DNA of 64,000 nt. It comes from UBA2377 sp964429385. GTDB taxonomy: Bacteria; Verrucomicrobiota; Verrucomicrobiia; Opitutales; Opitutaceae. How positions within the stretch are numbered: position 1 is the first letter of the stretch; each line of letters opens with the position of its first letter. Shown in pieces: positions 29,202-36,496 of the stretch. Both the position numbers and the translations under genes were made by a program. Below the pieces are notes generated by a model. That model made no database searches. It was not told the DNA's origin and saw only the letters and a program-made list of their open reading frames with translations. The stretch covers positions 198,494 through 262,493 of the forward strand of contig CAYSBR010000001.1 of NCBI GenBank assembly GCA_964429385.1. Direction: 5' to 3'.

Positions 29202-31022
29202 ATGAATTCACACTCTTCTGGAAACGCGTTCACCCTACAGCGGGCCACGGCCGGACTGGCCCTCTTGACAGCGCTGGGCTGGGCCGCCGGCTGCACCCAC
29301 CCGAACCGCTACGAGCTGGATAAGAGCTACAAAAACGAATTCCGCCAGCTGGTGCAGGAATACCAGCAGGAGTCCACCCGCCTTGCCACCTCCGACCATA
29401 CCTTGCAGCCGCCGCCGGCCGGCGAACTGCCCGAGGTCGCCACCCTGCAGGGCGACGCCCTGCTCACCCACAACGCGCAGCGCATCCAGACCGACCTGCC
29501 CGCCCGGACCACCAGCCTGGAGGAGCTTTTCCTCAGCGCCATCCGCCACTCCTCGCAGATCCGCGTCTTCAGCGATCTCCCGCTCATCCGCGAAACCTCC
29601 ATCCAGGAGGCCGAGGGCGCGTTTGATGTGAACGTCTTCATCGAAGGCCGCTACGATCATATCAACGACCCCGCCGGCAGCACCCTCACCACCGGCGGCG
29701 CCAACCGGCTCAAGGAACGCGAACTCGGCTGGCGCGCGGGCCTCCGCAAGAAGGTCTCGGGCACCGGCGCGGAAGTGTATGCCACGCAGGAGATCGGCCG
29801 CACGCGCAACAACTCGGTCTTCTACGTGCCCAACCCGCAGGTCAACGCCCGGCTCACCGTCGGCGTGCTCCAGCCCCTGCTCCAGGGCGCCGGCATCGGC
29901 TACAACCGCAGCGTCGTCGAAATCGCCAAAATTGACAGCGAGATCGCGCGCAACGAATTCCTCCGCCAGGTCGAGTCCCACCTGCTCGAAATCACCCGCA
30001 CCTACTGGGGCCTCTACCTCGCCCGCGGCGTTTACCAGGCCAAGGAACGCGCCTTCCAGGAGGCATCCCGCACCGTCTCCGACCTCGAATCGCGCCGCGA
30101 CTTCGACGCCCTGCGCCAGCAGATCCTGCGCGCCCGCGCCGCCGCCGCCGAGCGCAAGGCCGACCTCGTGCGCGCCGAGAGCGCCGTGCGCAACACCGAG
30201 GACCGCCTGAAGGCCCTCGTCAACGACCCTGCCCTGCGCGAAGCCGCCTCGCTGGAGATCATCCCGGCCGATCTGCCCATCCTCGAACGTCACACCGGCG
30301 GGCTGCAGCACGCCGCGGCCACCGCGCTGGAACAGCGCCCCGAGATTCAACAGGCCTTCCTCCAGCTCAAGGCCTCCGCCGTGCGCCGCGACATGTCGCG
30401 CAACGAGCTGATGCCCGTGCTCAACCTCCTCGTCGAAGGCTACGTCGCCGGCATCAGCCACAACGACTGGGGCCGCGCCCGCCGCGACCAGTTCGACTCC
30501 GAGCCCGGCTACGCCGTGGGCCTGCGGCTGGACTACCCCCTCGGCAACAACCAGGCCGAGGCCCGCAACCTGCGCCGCCGCCTCGAAATGCGGCAGCTCC
30601 TCGCCCAGCTCCGCACCACTCTGGAAACCGTGCTGCTCGAAGTGAAGGTGTCCGCCCGCGAGGTGCAGACCGCCCACCGCGACCTCGCCGCCAAATACGA
30701 GAGCATGATCGCCGCGCGCGAAGATCTTGAAAACCTGCTGAACCGCCGCGAGGCGATGTTCCTCGGCGGGGACACCACCGCCATCAGCTACATCGAATTC
30801 CTGCTGGAGGCGCAGCAGCGCCGCGCGCTGGCCGAGGAGAATTTCCTCCAGGCCGTCGCCACCTACAACGTCGCCCTCATCGCCTCCGAACGCGCCAAGG
30901 GCAGCCTGCTCTCCTACCAGTCCATCGAGATCGAAGAGGAGATCGTCACCGACGGCGACCCCCTGCGCGCCCGGATCGAAGACCGCGACCTGCCCGAGCT
31001 GCACCTGAAGAAGCAGGAGTGA
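29202..31022 (+). CDS. TolC-family outer-membrane efflux lipoprotein
   Basis: Protein of 606 aa, chosen to start at ATG 29202. From there a basic/polar N-terminus, a hydrophobic segment (TAGLALLTALGWAAGC) and a lipobox-like AAGC form a plausible lipoprotein signal. The upstream extension to 29061 does not look like protein. The body has two outer-membrane-efflux repeats: EELFLSAIRHSSQIRVFSD near the start, GVLQPLLQGAGIGYNR in the middle, long coiled-coil helices (residues about 270-360 and 480-590), and LRLDYPLGNNQAEA as the second barrel strand. It would form the trimeric outer-membrane duct. It is transcribed divergently from the giant adhesin and faces the HlyD/SecA-like operon, so it is probably the exit channel of that export system. 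Confidence 0.85.
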   Translation: MNSHSSGNAFTLQRATAGLALLTALGWAAGCTHPNRYELDKSYKNEFRQLVQEYQQESTRLATSDHTLQPPPAGELPEVATLQGDALLTHNAQRIQTDLPARTTSLEELFLSAIRHSSQIRVFSDLPLIRETSIQEAEGAFDVNVFIEGRYDHINDPAGSTLTTGGANRLKERELGWRAGLRKKVSGTGAEVYATQEIGRTRNNSVFYVPNPQVNARLTVGVLQPLLQGAGIGYNRSVVEIAKIDSEIARNEFLRQVESHLLEITRTYWGLYLARGVYQAKERAFQEASRTVSDLESRRDFDALRQQILRARAAAAERKADLVRAESAVRNTEDRLKALVNDPALREAASLEIIPADLPILERHTGGLQHAAATALEQRPEIQQAFLQLKASAVRRDMSRNELMPVLNLLVEGYVAGISHNDWGRARRDQFDSEPGYAVGLRLDYPLGNNQAEARNLRRRLEMRQLLAQLRTTLETVLLEVKVSAREVQTAHRDLAAKYESMIAAREDLENLLNRREAMFLGGDTTAISYIEFLLEAQQRRALAEENFLQAVATYNVALIASERAKGSLLSYQSIEIEEEIVTDGDPLRARIEDRDLPELHLKKQE

Positions 31023-31050
31023 GGGCCGGCTCGCGCCCGGACCCAATCGG

Positions 31051-31069
31051 CCCCATGCGACCCATGGGG
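31051..31069 (+). terminator. Short hairpin after the tolC-like gene
   Basis: CCCCATG (31051-31057) pairs with CATGGGG (31063-31069) over a 5-nt loop, 28 nt after the stop codon. It lies between convergent genes, where a terminator is expected, but there is no T-run after it. Confidence 0.35.
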
Positions 31070-31130
31070 TCTATGAGAAACGATCGTCGTCTTCTTCCGC
31101 GGTAAGCCATTCCGGCCGCTGAATTTCCGG

Positions 31131-31160
31131 CCACGGATTACACCGCTATCACGGATTGAG
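31131..31160. repeat. Short dispersed-type repeat (CACGGATT direct repeat)
   Basis: Two imperfect copies of a CACGGATT unit (CCACGGATTACACC, then TATCACGGATTGAG). It belongs to the group of short intergenic repeats found in every gap between 31 and 34.3 kb. Confidence 0.45.
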
Positions 31161-31216
31161 TTTAGCCAGTGCCGAAGGCGGCCTGGCGGCGGCGGACAAG
31201 GCAAAAGGAGCGTTTC

Positions 31217-31246
31217 TCCGTTACCTCCGTTGCCTCCTGTAAAAAC
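31217..31246 (+). repeat. Inverted repeat flanking the small HlyD gene, copy 1
   Basis: TCCGTTACCTCCGTTGCCTC and the following TGTAAAA match the reverse complement of 32038-32066 at 26 of 28 positions. It lies 16 nt beyond the stop of the small HlyD gene. Confidence 0.7.
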
Positions 31247-31262
31247 AAACCGCGGGTCAGAT

Positions 31263-32030
31263 TCAATTACCGCCGGATCGGGTGCGGCGCTCGGGGAGCG
31301 GCAGAGTTTCCCCGGCGGCGGCACTTGCCTCCAGTGCGCAATGCACACCGCTGCGGTGGCGGCCCTCGGGATTCGGAATCACAAAGATCACGCGCACCGT
31401 GCGGCTGGCCGCGTCGGTGACCGGCGAGACAAATTCCACCGTCGCCTCCACGGAAATCCGGCGGTCCAGCAGCAGCCGCGCCGGGCCGCCCGGGGTCAGT
31501 TGCGCCGCCGTTTCCACCGGCAGATGCAGCGTCGCCCGCAGGGAATCGAGCTGCACCACGGTCATGACCTCCGTCTGCACGCCGGAGACGCTCTCCCCCA
31601 CCTCGCGGTTGACCTTGGTGACAATGCCGTCGAACGGCGCGTGCAGGGTGCGATCGGCGATCTGCGCGAGGATGCGGCGCTCGCGCAGGGCGGCGATGGC
31701 GAGATCCGACTGCGCGCGCTCGTATTCCTCCTTGGAGCCGTTGCCCGCCTCGTAGAGCCGCTTGATCTGGTCGAAGCGCAGTTGCAGCAGGCGCTCCTGC
31801 TCGCGCGCGATGGCAAGATCGTGGTGCAGCGTCTCGCAATTCAGCCGCGCCAGCACCTCCCCCGCCGCCACGCGCGCGCCTTCGCGCACCGCCAGCTCGG
31901 CGATCACCCCGGTCTCCGGAAAAGCCACCAGCGCACTGCGGTTGGGCTCGGTGTAGCCGAACTCGATGGCGAAGGACGGACTCGCCGTCAGCAGCAGGGC
32001 AAGGCAAAGGGTCGGAGCGAGGCGTTTCAT
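31263..32030 (-). CDS. HlyD/RND-type periplasmic adaptor (small)
   Basis: Protein of 255 aa with a cleavable signal peptide (KRLAPTLCLALLLTASPSFA). It then shows a lipoyl-like half (TGVIAELAVREGARVAAGEV), a helical hairpin (about 70-125, heptad-rich, KEEYERAQSDLAIAALRERR), the second lipoyl half (LHAPFDGIVTKVNREVGESV) and a beta-barrel start (LDSLRATLHLPVETA). It has the usual membrane-fusion-protein order but is shorter than most (350-400 aa), and the C-terminal membrane-proximal domain is minimal. It would bridge the inner-membrane components to the TolC-like channel. It is the last gene of the minus-strand export operon and is bracketed by inverted repeats on both sides. Confidence 0.85.
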   Translation of the reverse strand: MKRLAPTLCLALLLTASPSFAIEFGYTEPNRSALVAFPETGVIAELAVREGARVAAGEVLARLNCETLHHDLAIAREQERLLQLRFDQIKRLYEAGNGSKEEYERAQSDLAIAALRERRILAQIADRTLHAPFDGIVTKVNREVGESVSGVQTEVMTVVQLDSLRATLHLPVETAAQLTPGGPARLLLDRRISVEATVEFVSPVTDAASRTVRVIFVIPNPEGRHRSGVHCALEASAAAGETLPLPERRTRSGGN

Positions 32031-32037
32031 GGCAGCA

Positions 32038-32066
32038 GTTTTACAGGAGGAAACGGAGGGAACGGA
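32038..32066 (-). repeat. Inverted repeat flanking the small HlyD gene, copy 2
   Basis: GTTTTACAGGAGGAAACGGA followed by GGGAACGGA is the inverted partner of 31217-31246. It starts 8 nt upstream of the HlyD start codon, so it fills the position where a ribosome-binding site would lie. Confidence 0.7.
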
Positions 32067-32080
32067 TTAAGAAGCATCCT

Positions 32081-32113
32081 ATCTGTGTTCATCAGTGTGA
32101 TCTGTGGCTAAAG
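32081..32113. repeat. Short dispersed-type repeat (ATCTGTGTTCATC element)
   Basis: Internal near-repeats ATCTGTGTTCATC and GTGTGATCTGTGGCTAAA. This kind of element is, from memory, common in intergenic DNA of Verrucomicrobiota and some other phyla. That needs a genome search to confirm here. Confidence 0.4.
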
Positions 32114-32142
32114 TCTGATTATCAATCGACGACGATATTATT

Positions 32143-32231
32143 AACCACGAAACACCCCCAACACACGAAAGGAAGTATGGCGCGGCAGCCTTGGGTTGCT
32201 CGATTTCGTGTGTTTGGTGTGTTTCGTGGTT
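32143..32231. repeat. 28-bp inverted repeat forming a long hairpin
   Basis: The left arm at 32143-32170 starts AACCACGAAACAC and the right arm at 32204-32231 ends GTGTTTCGTGGTT. The arms are complementary at 26 of 28 positions around a 33-nt loop. The hairpin lies just after the SecA-like stop and before the HlyD gene, so it could attenuate transcription within the operon, act as a REP-like palindromic element, or both. Confidence 0.7.
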
Positions 32232-32250
32232 TCCACCGTTTGGACCCCCG

Positions 32251-34152
32251 TCACAGGTTTTGCTTCAGTTTGTCCATCCACTGGTCGGCGCGCATGACCG
32301 CGGCGCGGCGCGCGGCCAGCCGGCGTTCACTGGCGAGCTGGCAGGCATCGCGCACGCGGCGGTGGGAGGCGGGCAATTCCTCCTCCGCGGGCGCGACGGG
32401 CGGCGTGGGCGAGGAGCGGGCGATCAAATCGTCCTCGTAGGAGAGGAAAAACTGCGAGGTGCCGGGATCGCCCTGCCGGCCGGCGCGGCCCGCGAGCTGG
32501 CGGTCGATGCGGCGCGACTCGTTGCACTCCTCGCCGATGACATGCAGGCCGCCCCGCGCCCGCACCTCCGCCGCCGGTTTGATGTCGGTGCCCCGGCCCG
32601 CCATGTTGGTGGCGAGCGTCACGCGCCCGGGCAGGCCGGCCTGCGCCACGACCGCCGCTTCCTCCGCATCCTGCCGCGCGTTGAGCAGCACATGGGGAAT
32701 CCCGGCCCGGTCCAGCCGCGCGGCCAGCTCCTCGCTGTGCCGCACCGTGCGGGTGCCGATGAGCACGGCCCGGCCCGCGGCGCGGCAGACGCGGACCGCC
32801 TCGACGATGGCGGCATGCTTCGCCTCGCGGGTGCCAAACACGCGCAACGGCAGATCCGTGCGCTGCAGCGGCCGGTGGCGCGGGATCGGAAAGACGCGCA
32901 GTCCGTAAACCTCCAGCAGCTCGGCCTCGTCCTCACTGGCCGTGCCGGTCATGCCGCAGAGGAAGGGATAGAGCTTGTAGAAACGTTGCCGCGAAATGGT
33001 CACATCGGACTCGGTCTCATGCGTGATCGTCACGTTCTCCGCCGCCTCGACCGCCTGGTGCAGACCGTCGCGCCATTTTCGGTCGGGAAAACTGCGGCCG
33101 GTGTTTTCGTCGATGATCTCCACCGCGTCCTTGCGCACGAGATAATGCACGTCGCGCTCGAAGAGATGCCGCGCGCGCAACGCCTGCTCGACATACTCGT
33201 GCCAGGCGCGCCGGAGCCGGCGCGCATCGGTTTCCGGACGCAGTTCGTAAGCGCGCTCCAGGCCGGCCCGCGTCAGGTGCAGTCGCCGTTCGGCCGAGGC
33301 CACCTCATAGTGTTCGTCCTTCACCAGCCGGCGGGCCGCCGCCTCGGCCCGCCGGTAAACCGGGGCATCCGGATTTTCCCCGGGCGGCATCGGCCGGCTG
33401 ATGACGAGCGGCGTCACCGCCTCGTCAATCAGCACGCTGTCGATCTCGTCGATCACGGCATAGGCGGGGGGCCGTTGCATGGGCGGCGGCACGGCCGGCG
33501 GCGCATGACCCGCGACCTGCTCGCACCAACCGCTCCCGAGCCGGGGCGGCGGCAGGTTGATGCGGGCGAGCTGATCGCGCAGGAAATCGAAGCCGAACTC
33601 GTAGCCGGTCCCATAGGTCACGTCCGCCGCGTAGGCCGCGCGCTTGCGGTCCGGCGGGCCCTTCTCCGGCAGGAGACCGGCGGTGAGGCCGAGAAACTCG
33701 AAGACGCCGCGCATCAGCTCGTAGTCGCGCCGGGCGAGGTAGGCGTTCACCGTGGCGACGTGCACGCCCTTGCCCGCGAGGGCCAGCACGCAGGCGGGCA
33801 GCGTGGCGACGAGGGTCTTGCCTTCGCCGGTGGCCATCTCGGCCAGCTGCCCCCGCGCCATCACCAGACCCGAGAGAATCTGCACATCGTAGGCGCGCAA
33901 GCCGAGGGTGCGCCTGACCGCCTCGCGCACGAGCGCGAAGGCCTCGGGCAGTTTTTCCAGCGCCACGCCCGCGGCGAAGGCGGGCCGCAGCGCCTGAAAC
34001 CGCGCGCGCAGCGCGCCGTCGTCCAAGGCCAGAACTTCCGGCTCCAACCGGTTCACCTCCACCAGCTGCGCCCGGATGCGCCGCCAGGTCCGCCAGCGGC
34101 GCAACTGGTGCAGCCGGCGCAAACAACGATCCATCCAGGCGGCGGGTGACAT
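32251..34152 (-). CDS. Short SecA-like translocase ATPase lacking the C-terminal domains
   Basis: Protein of 633 aa with a complete SecA-type motor: Walker A ATGEGKT (107-113), HVATVNAYLARRDYELM, YGTGYEFGFDFLRDQ, Walker B region with DEIDSVLIDEA (from 235), IIDENTGRSFPDRKWRDGLH, FLCGMTGTA, TLATNMAGRGTDI, and the arginine-finger region QLAGRAGRQGDPG (552-564). It ends about 70 residues after that motif. The helical wing/scaffold domains and C-terminal zinc tail of housekeeping SecA (about 850-900 aa) are therefore missing. It sits in the operon with the M50-HlyD and GAF-HlyD fusions. It is probably a dedicated motor for an unusual client such as the giant adhesin, not the general SecA. Confidence 0.9.
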   Translation of the reverse strand: MSPAAWMDRCLRRLHQLRRWRTWRRIRAQLVEVNRLEPEVLALDDGALRARFQALRPAFAAGVALEKLPEAFALVREAVRRTLGLRAYDVQILSGLVMARGQLAEMATGEGKTLVATLPACVLALAGKGVHVATVNAYLARRDYELMRGVFEFLGLTAGLLPEKGPPDRKRAAYAADVTYGTGYEFGFDFLRDQLARINLPPPRLGSGWCEQVAGHAPPAVPPPMQRPPAYAVIDEIDSVLIDEAVTPLVISRPMPPGENPDAPVYRRAEAAARRLVKDEHYEVASAERRLHLTRAGLERAYELRPETDARRLRRAWHEYVEQALRARHLFERDVHYLVRKDAVEIIDENTGRSFPDRKWRDGLHQAVEAAENVTITHETESDVTISRQRFYKLYPFLCGMTGTASEDEAELLEVYGLRVFPIPRHRPLQRTDLPLRVFGTREAKHAAIVEAVRVCRAAGRAVLIGTRTVRHSEELAARLDRAGIPHVLLNARQDAEEAAVVAQAGLPGRVTLATNMAGRGTDIKPAAEVRARGGLHVIGEECNESRRIDRQLAGRAGRQGDPGTSQFFLSYEDDLIARSSPTPPVAPAEEELPASHRRVRDACQLASERRLAARRAAVMRADQWMDKLKQNL

Positions 34153-34245
34153 CGGGTGAAAAGGCCGCGCTCAGGCAAACTCATGCCGGAGGAAACCACG
34201 CATGGGCACCCTCATCCATGCCGGCCGCTTCCGCCGGTTTTTCCA

Positions 34246-34274
34246 TACGTGTTTGTTTGTGTCCATTCGTGGTT
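34246..34274. repeat. Short dispersed-type repeat (GTGTCCATTCGTGGTT element)
   Basis: TACGTGTTTGTTTGTGTCC followed by ATTCGTGGTT sits in the 138-nt gap between the M50-HlyD and SecA-like genes. Its TTCGTGGTT end resembles the right arm of the inverted repeat at 32204-32231. Confidence 0.4.
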
Positions 34275-34291
34275 GGCGGGGTGGGTTTGAT

Positions 34292-36496
34292 TCACGCGGC
34301 GCCGGTGAAGACGTGGTCGATCAGGCGGAGGAACCGCGTCCGCGCGCGTTCCCCCAGGCTGCGGCCCTGTTCGCCGCGGAACTTGATGCGGACGCGCTCG
34401 CCGGCGCGGAGCCCCTCGGCCACGGGCGCCGTGAGCGTGATGTCGCCCCAGAAATGCGGCGATACCAGCTCGTAGGCCTCGTCACGCGCGCCCGCCGCGG
34501 TCTCGCGCGGTTTCACCGCCAGCGGCCCGCCGGCCAGCGTGGAAAGCGCGGGCGTTTCCAGATCGGTGGAGGCGCGCCCGCTGATCCGCTCCAGGCGACC
34601 GCTCCAGGTGGAGGCCCGGCCCTCGATGTAAACCCGCACCGGCCGCCCGAGGTGACGGCGGAAAGCGTCCACGTCGTCCTGCGCGATGGGAATCACCACC
34701 TCGACGGCGACCGGATCGGCCACGCGGAGGATCTCGTCGCCCGTGTGCATGAAACGACCGGGCAGGTCCGCCAGTTGCGGCGCCACCACCCGCCCGGCGC
34801 GGGGGGCCACCACATCCAGGGTTTCCACATACCGGAGTTGCTGGAGATACTGGTCGCGCAGTGAGGCCAGGAGCGCGCCCTCCGCCTCGTATTCCGCCGG
34901 CGAACGGTCGAGCAGCGCCAGCCGCCGCCGCAGATCCTGCCGGCGGTGATCGAAGGCCAGCCGGTCGAGCCGGTTCTCCTGCTCGGGATTGTCGAGCGTC
35001 ACCAGCAGGGCGCCTTCCTCCACGAGCGCGCCGTCCGCGCAGTGGATGCCCGTGACAAACCCCGGCCCCTCGGCGCGCAGGATGATCTCCCCGGCGTAAC
35101 GCACGAGGCCCGGCGTGGTGAGGTTGAGCCGGAAAGGAAACAGCGCGAGCACCAGCAGGCCGACGGTCAGCAAGCCGCAGCGCAGACCCGCCACCCACAC
35201 GCGCGGGCGCTCCTGCCCCGGCCGGCCGCGCAGGAGGCCGGCCAGCGCCCGCACCGGCGGCAGGAGGAGGAAGCCCAGCGCCACCACGGCGAACAACAGC
35301 CCGCCGCCGTGGAACAGTCGCGTCGCCGCCGCCAGCAAGGCCGCCACCACGAAGAGCCGCCAGAGCAAGGCCGCCAGGCCGTAGGCCAGGTGCAGCCAGG
35401 TGCCGGATTCACCCCAGGCCGGAGGCGTCTCATCCAGCCCCAGCAGCCAGCGCTTCGCGAGCGTCTGCACCAACCGCTGCGCGCGCGTGTAGAGATTGGG
35501 TTTCTCCAGCAGGTCCACGAGCAGGAAGTAGCCATCGAACCGCATCAGCGGGTTCAGGTTGAAGAGCAGCGTGACGACGCTCGCCATGACCATGACATTG
35601 AGCGCGAGGGTGTTCGCGATCCCCGGGCCGGTGTGCGCCCAGAACACCGCGGCGAGCGCGGCGAGAAAAAACTCCCCATACATGCCCGCCGCCGCCACGT
35701 GCATGCGGCGCCACTTCGAGGGAAAGGCGAGGCTCGATGTGGCGTCCACATAGCCCAGCGGCACGAACAGCACCAGCAGCACGCCCGCCTCGCGCACGCG
35801 GCCGCCGTGGTGCCGGCAAACCAGCCCGTGCCAGCACTCGTGCCAGACTTTCAAGCCCACCCAGACCACCAGCAGCCAGAACCAATTGTGCGGCGAGAGC
35901 ACGCCCTCGGTGCCGCGCGCGAAGCGCTCCCAGTTCACCGCGACCTGGCTGATCCCGGCCACCCCCGCCAGCAGCCAGATCGGGAAGAAGCCCCAGCCGC
36001 ATAAAAATTTAAAAACCGGATACAGCCGCGCCAGCAGCGCATCGGGCCGGCCGAGCGGCACTTTCACGAAGAGGAAGTTGAGCACGTTGTGCAGCCGGGC
36101 CGAAAGCCGTTTGCCCTGCGCTTCGCGCCACTGCTGGTCGGGAATGCCACCGCCGAGGTCGGCCAGCCGGTGGTCCACCAGCCAGGAAACCACGCCGATC
36201 GCCTCGCGCTCCGTGAGCGCCTCCGTCCCGCTCTCCAGCGCGGCGCGCGCGAAGGCCTCGTTGAAGGTCACCCGCCCGTCCAGCTGTCGGATGAAACGAT
36301 ACTCGGCCAGCCCGACGCGGTGAAATTTCGACGTCACCGGATCCTCGACCACGCAACACCGCTCGCCGCCGAATTCCTGAAAGATGAACCGCAGGTCCGG
36401 CCGCACCCGCGGACGGACCGAGCCGAGTTCCCGAACCTGCGCTGGCGAGTCGGCGTCCACTGCTACCAGAAAAGGGTCGTGCGGAGGAAGCTCCAC
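34292..36496 (-). CDS. M50 (site-2 protease-like) membrane protease fused to HlyD adaptor
   Basis: Protein of 734 aa starting at GTG 36496 and overlapping the upstream gene by 34 nt. Residues about 35-105 (KFHRVGLAEYRFIRQLDGRVTFNEA) resemble a PqqD-like winged-helix peptide-binding domain. The membrane part (about 160-455) carries HECWH (219-223, an intact HExxH zinc site) and NPLMRFDGYF with D321, the third ligand motif of S2P/M50 proteases. A final transmembrane helix leads to a periplasmic HlyD-like barrel-sandwich region (about 485-680: GFVTGIHCADGALVEEGALL, VVAPRAGRVVAPQLADLPGR). One chain therefore joins a predicted intramembrane protease to a membrane-fusion adaptor. It may process or hand over the exported client; that role is inference. 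Confidence 0.85.
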   Translation of the reverse strand: MELPPHDPFLVAVDADSPAQVRELGSVRPRVRPDLRFIFQEFGGERCCVVEDPVTSKFHRVGLAEYRFIRQLDGRVTFNEAFARAALESGTEALTEREAIGVVSWLVDHRLADLGGGIPDQQWREAQGKRLSARLHNVLNFLFVKVPLGRPDALLARLYPVFKFLCGWGFFPIWLLAGVAGISQVAVNWERFARGTEGVLSPHNWFWLLVVWVGLKVWHECWHGLVCRHHGGRVREAGVLLVLFVPLGYVDATSSLAFPSKWRRMHVAAAGMYGEFFLAALAAVFWAHTGPGIANTLALNVMVMASVVTLLFNLNPLMRFDGYFLLVDLLEKPNLYTRAQRLVQTLAKRWLLGLDETPPAWGESGTWLHLAYGLAALLWRLFVVAALLAAATRLFHGGGLLFAVVALGFLLLPPVRALAGLLRGRPGQERPRVWVAGLRCGLLTVGLLVLALFPFRLNLTTPGLVRYAGEIILRAEGPGFVTGIHCADGALVEEGALLVTLDNPEQENRLDRLAFDHRRQDLRRRLALLDRSPAEYEAEGALLASLRDQYLQQLRYVETLDVVAPRAGRVVAPQLADLPGRFMHTGDEILRVADPVAVEVVIPIAQDDVDAFRRHLGRPVRVYIEGRASTWSGRLERISGRASTDLETPALSTLAGGPLAVKPRETAAGARDEAYELVSPHFWGDITLTAPVAEGLRAGERVRIKFRGEQGRSLGERARTRFLRLIDHVFTGAA

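Noticed and set aside
32251..34152. Housekeeping secA or a pseudogene fragment of it
   Set aside because: All motor motifs are intact and the frame is clean. The missing C-terminal domains and the operon context point to a specialised paralogue instead.
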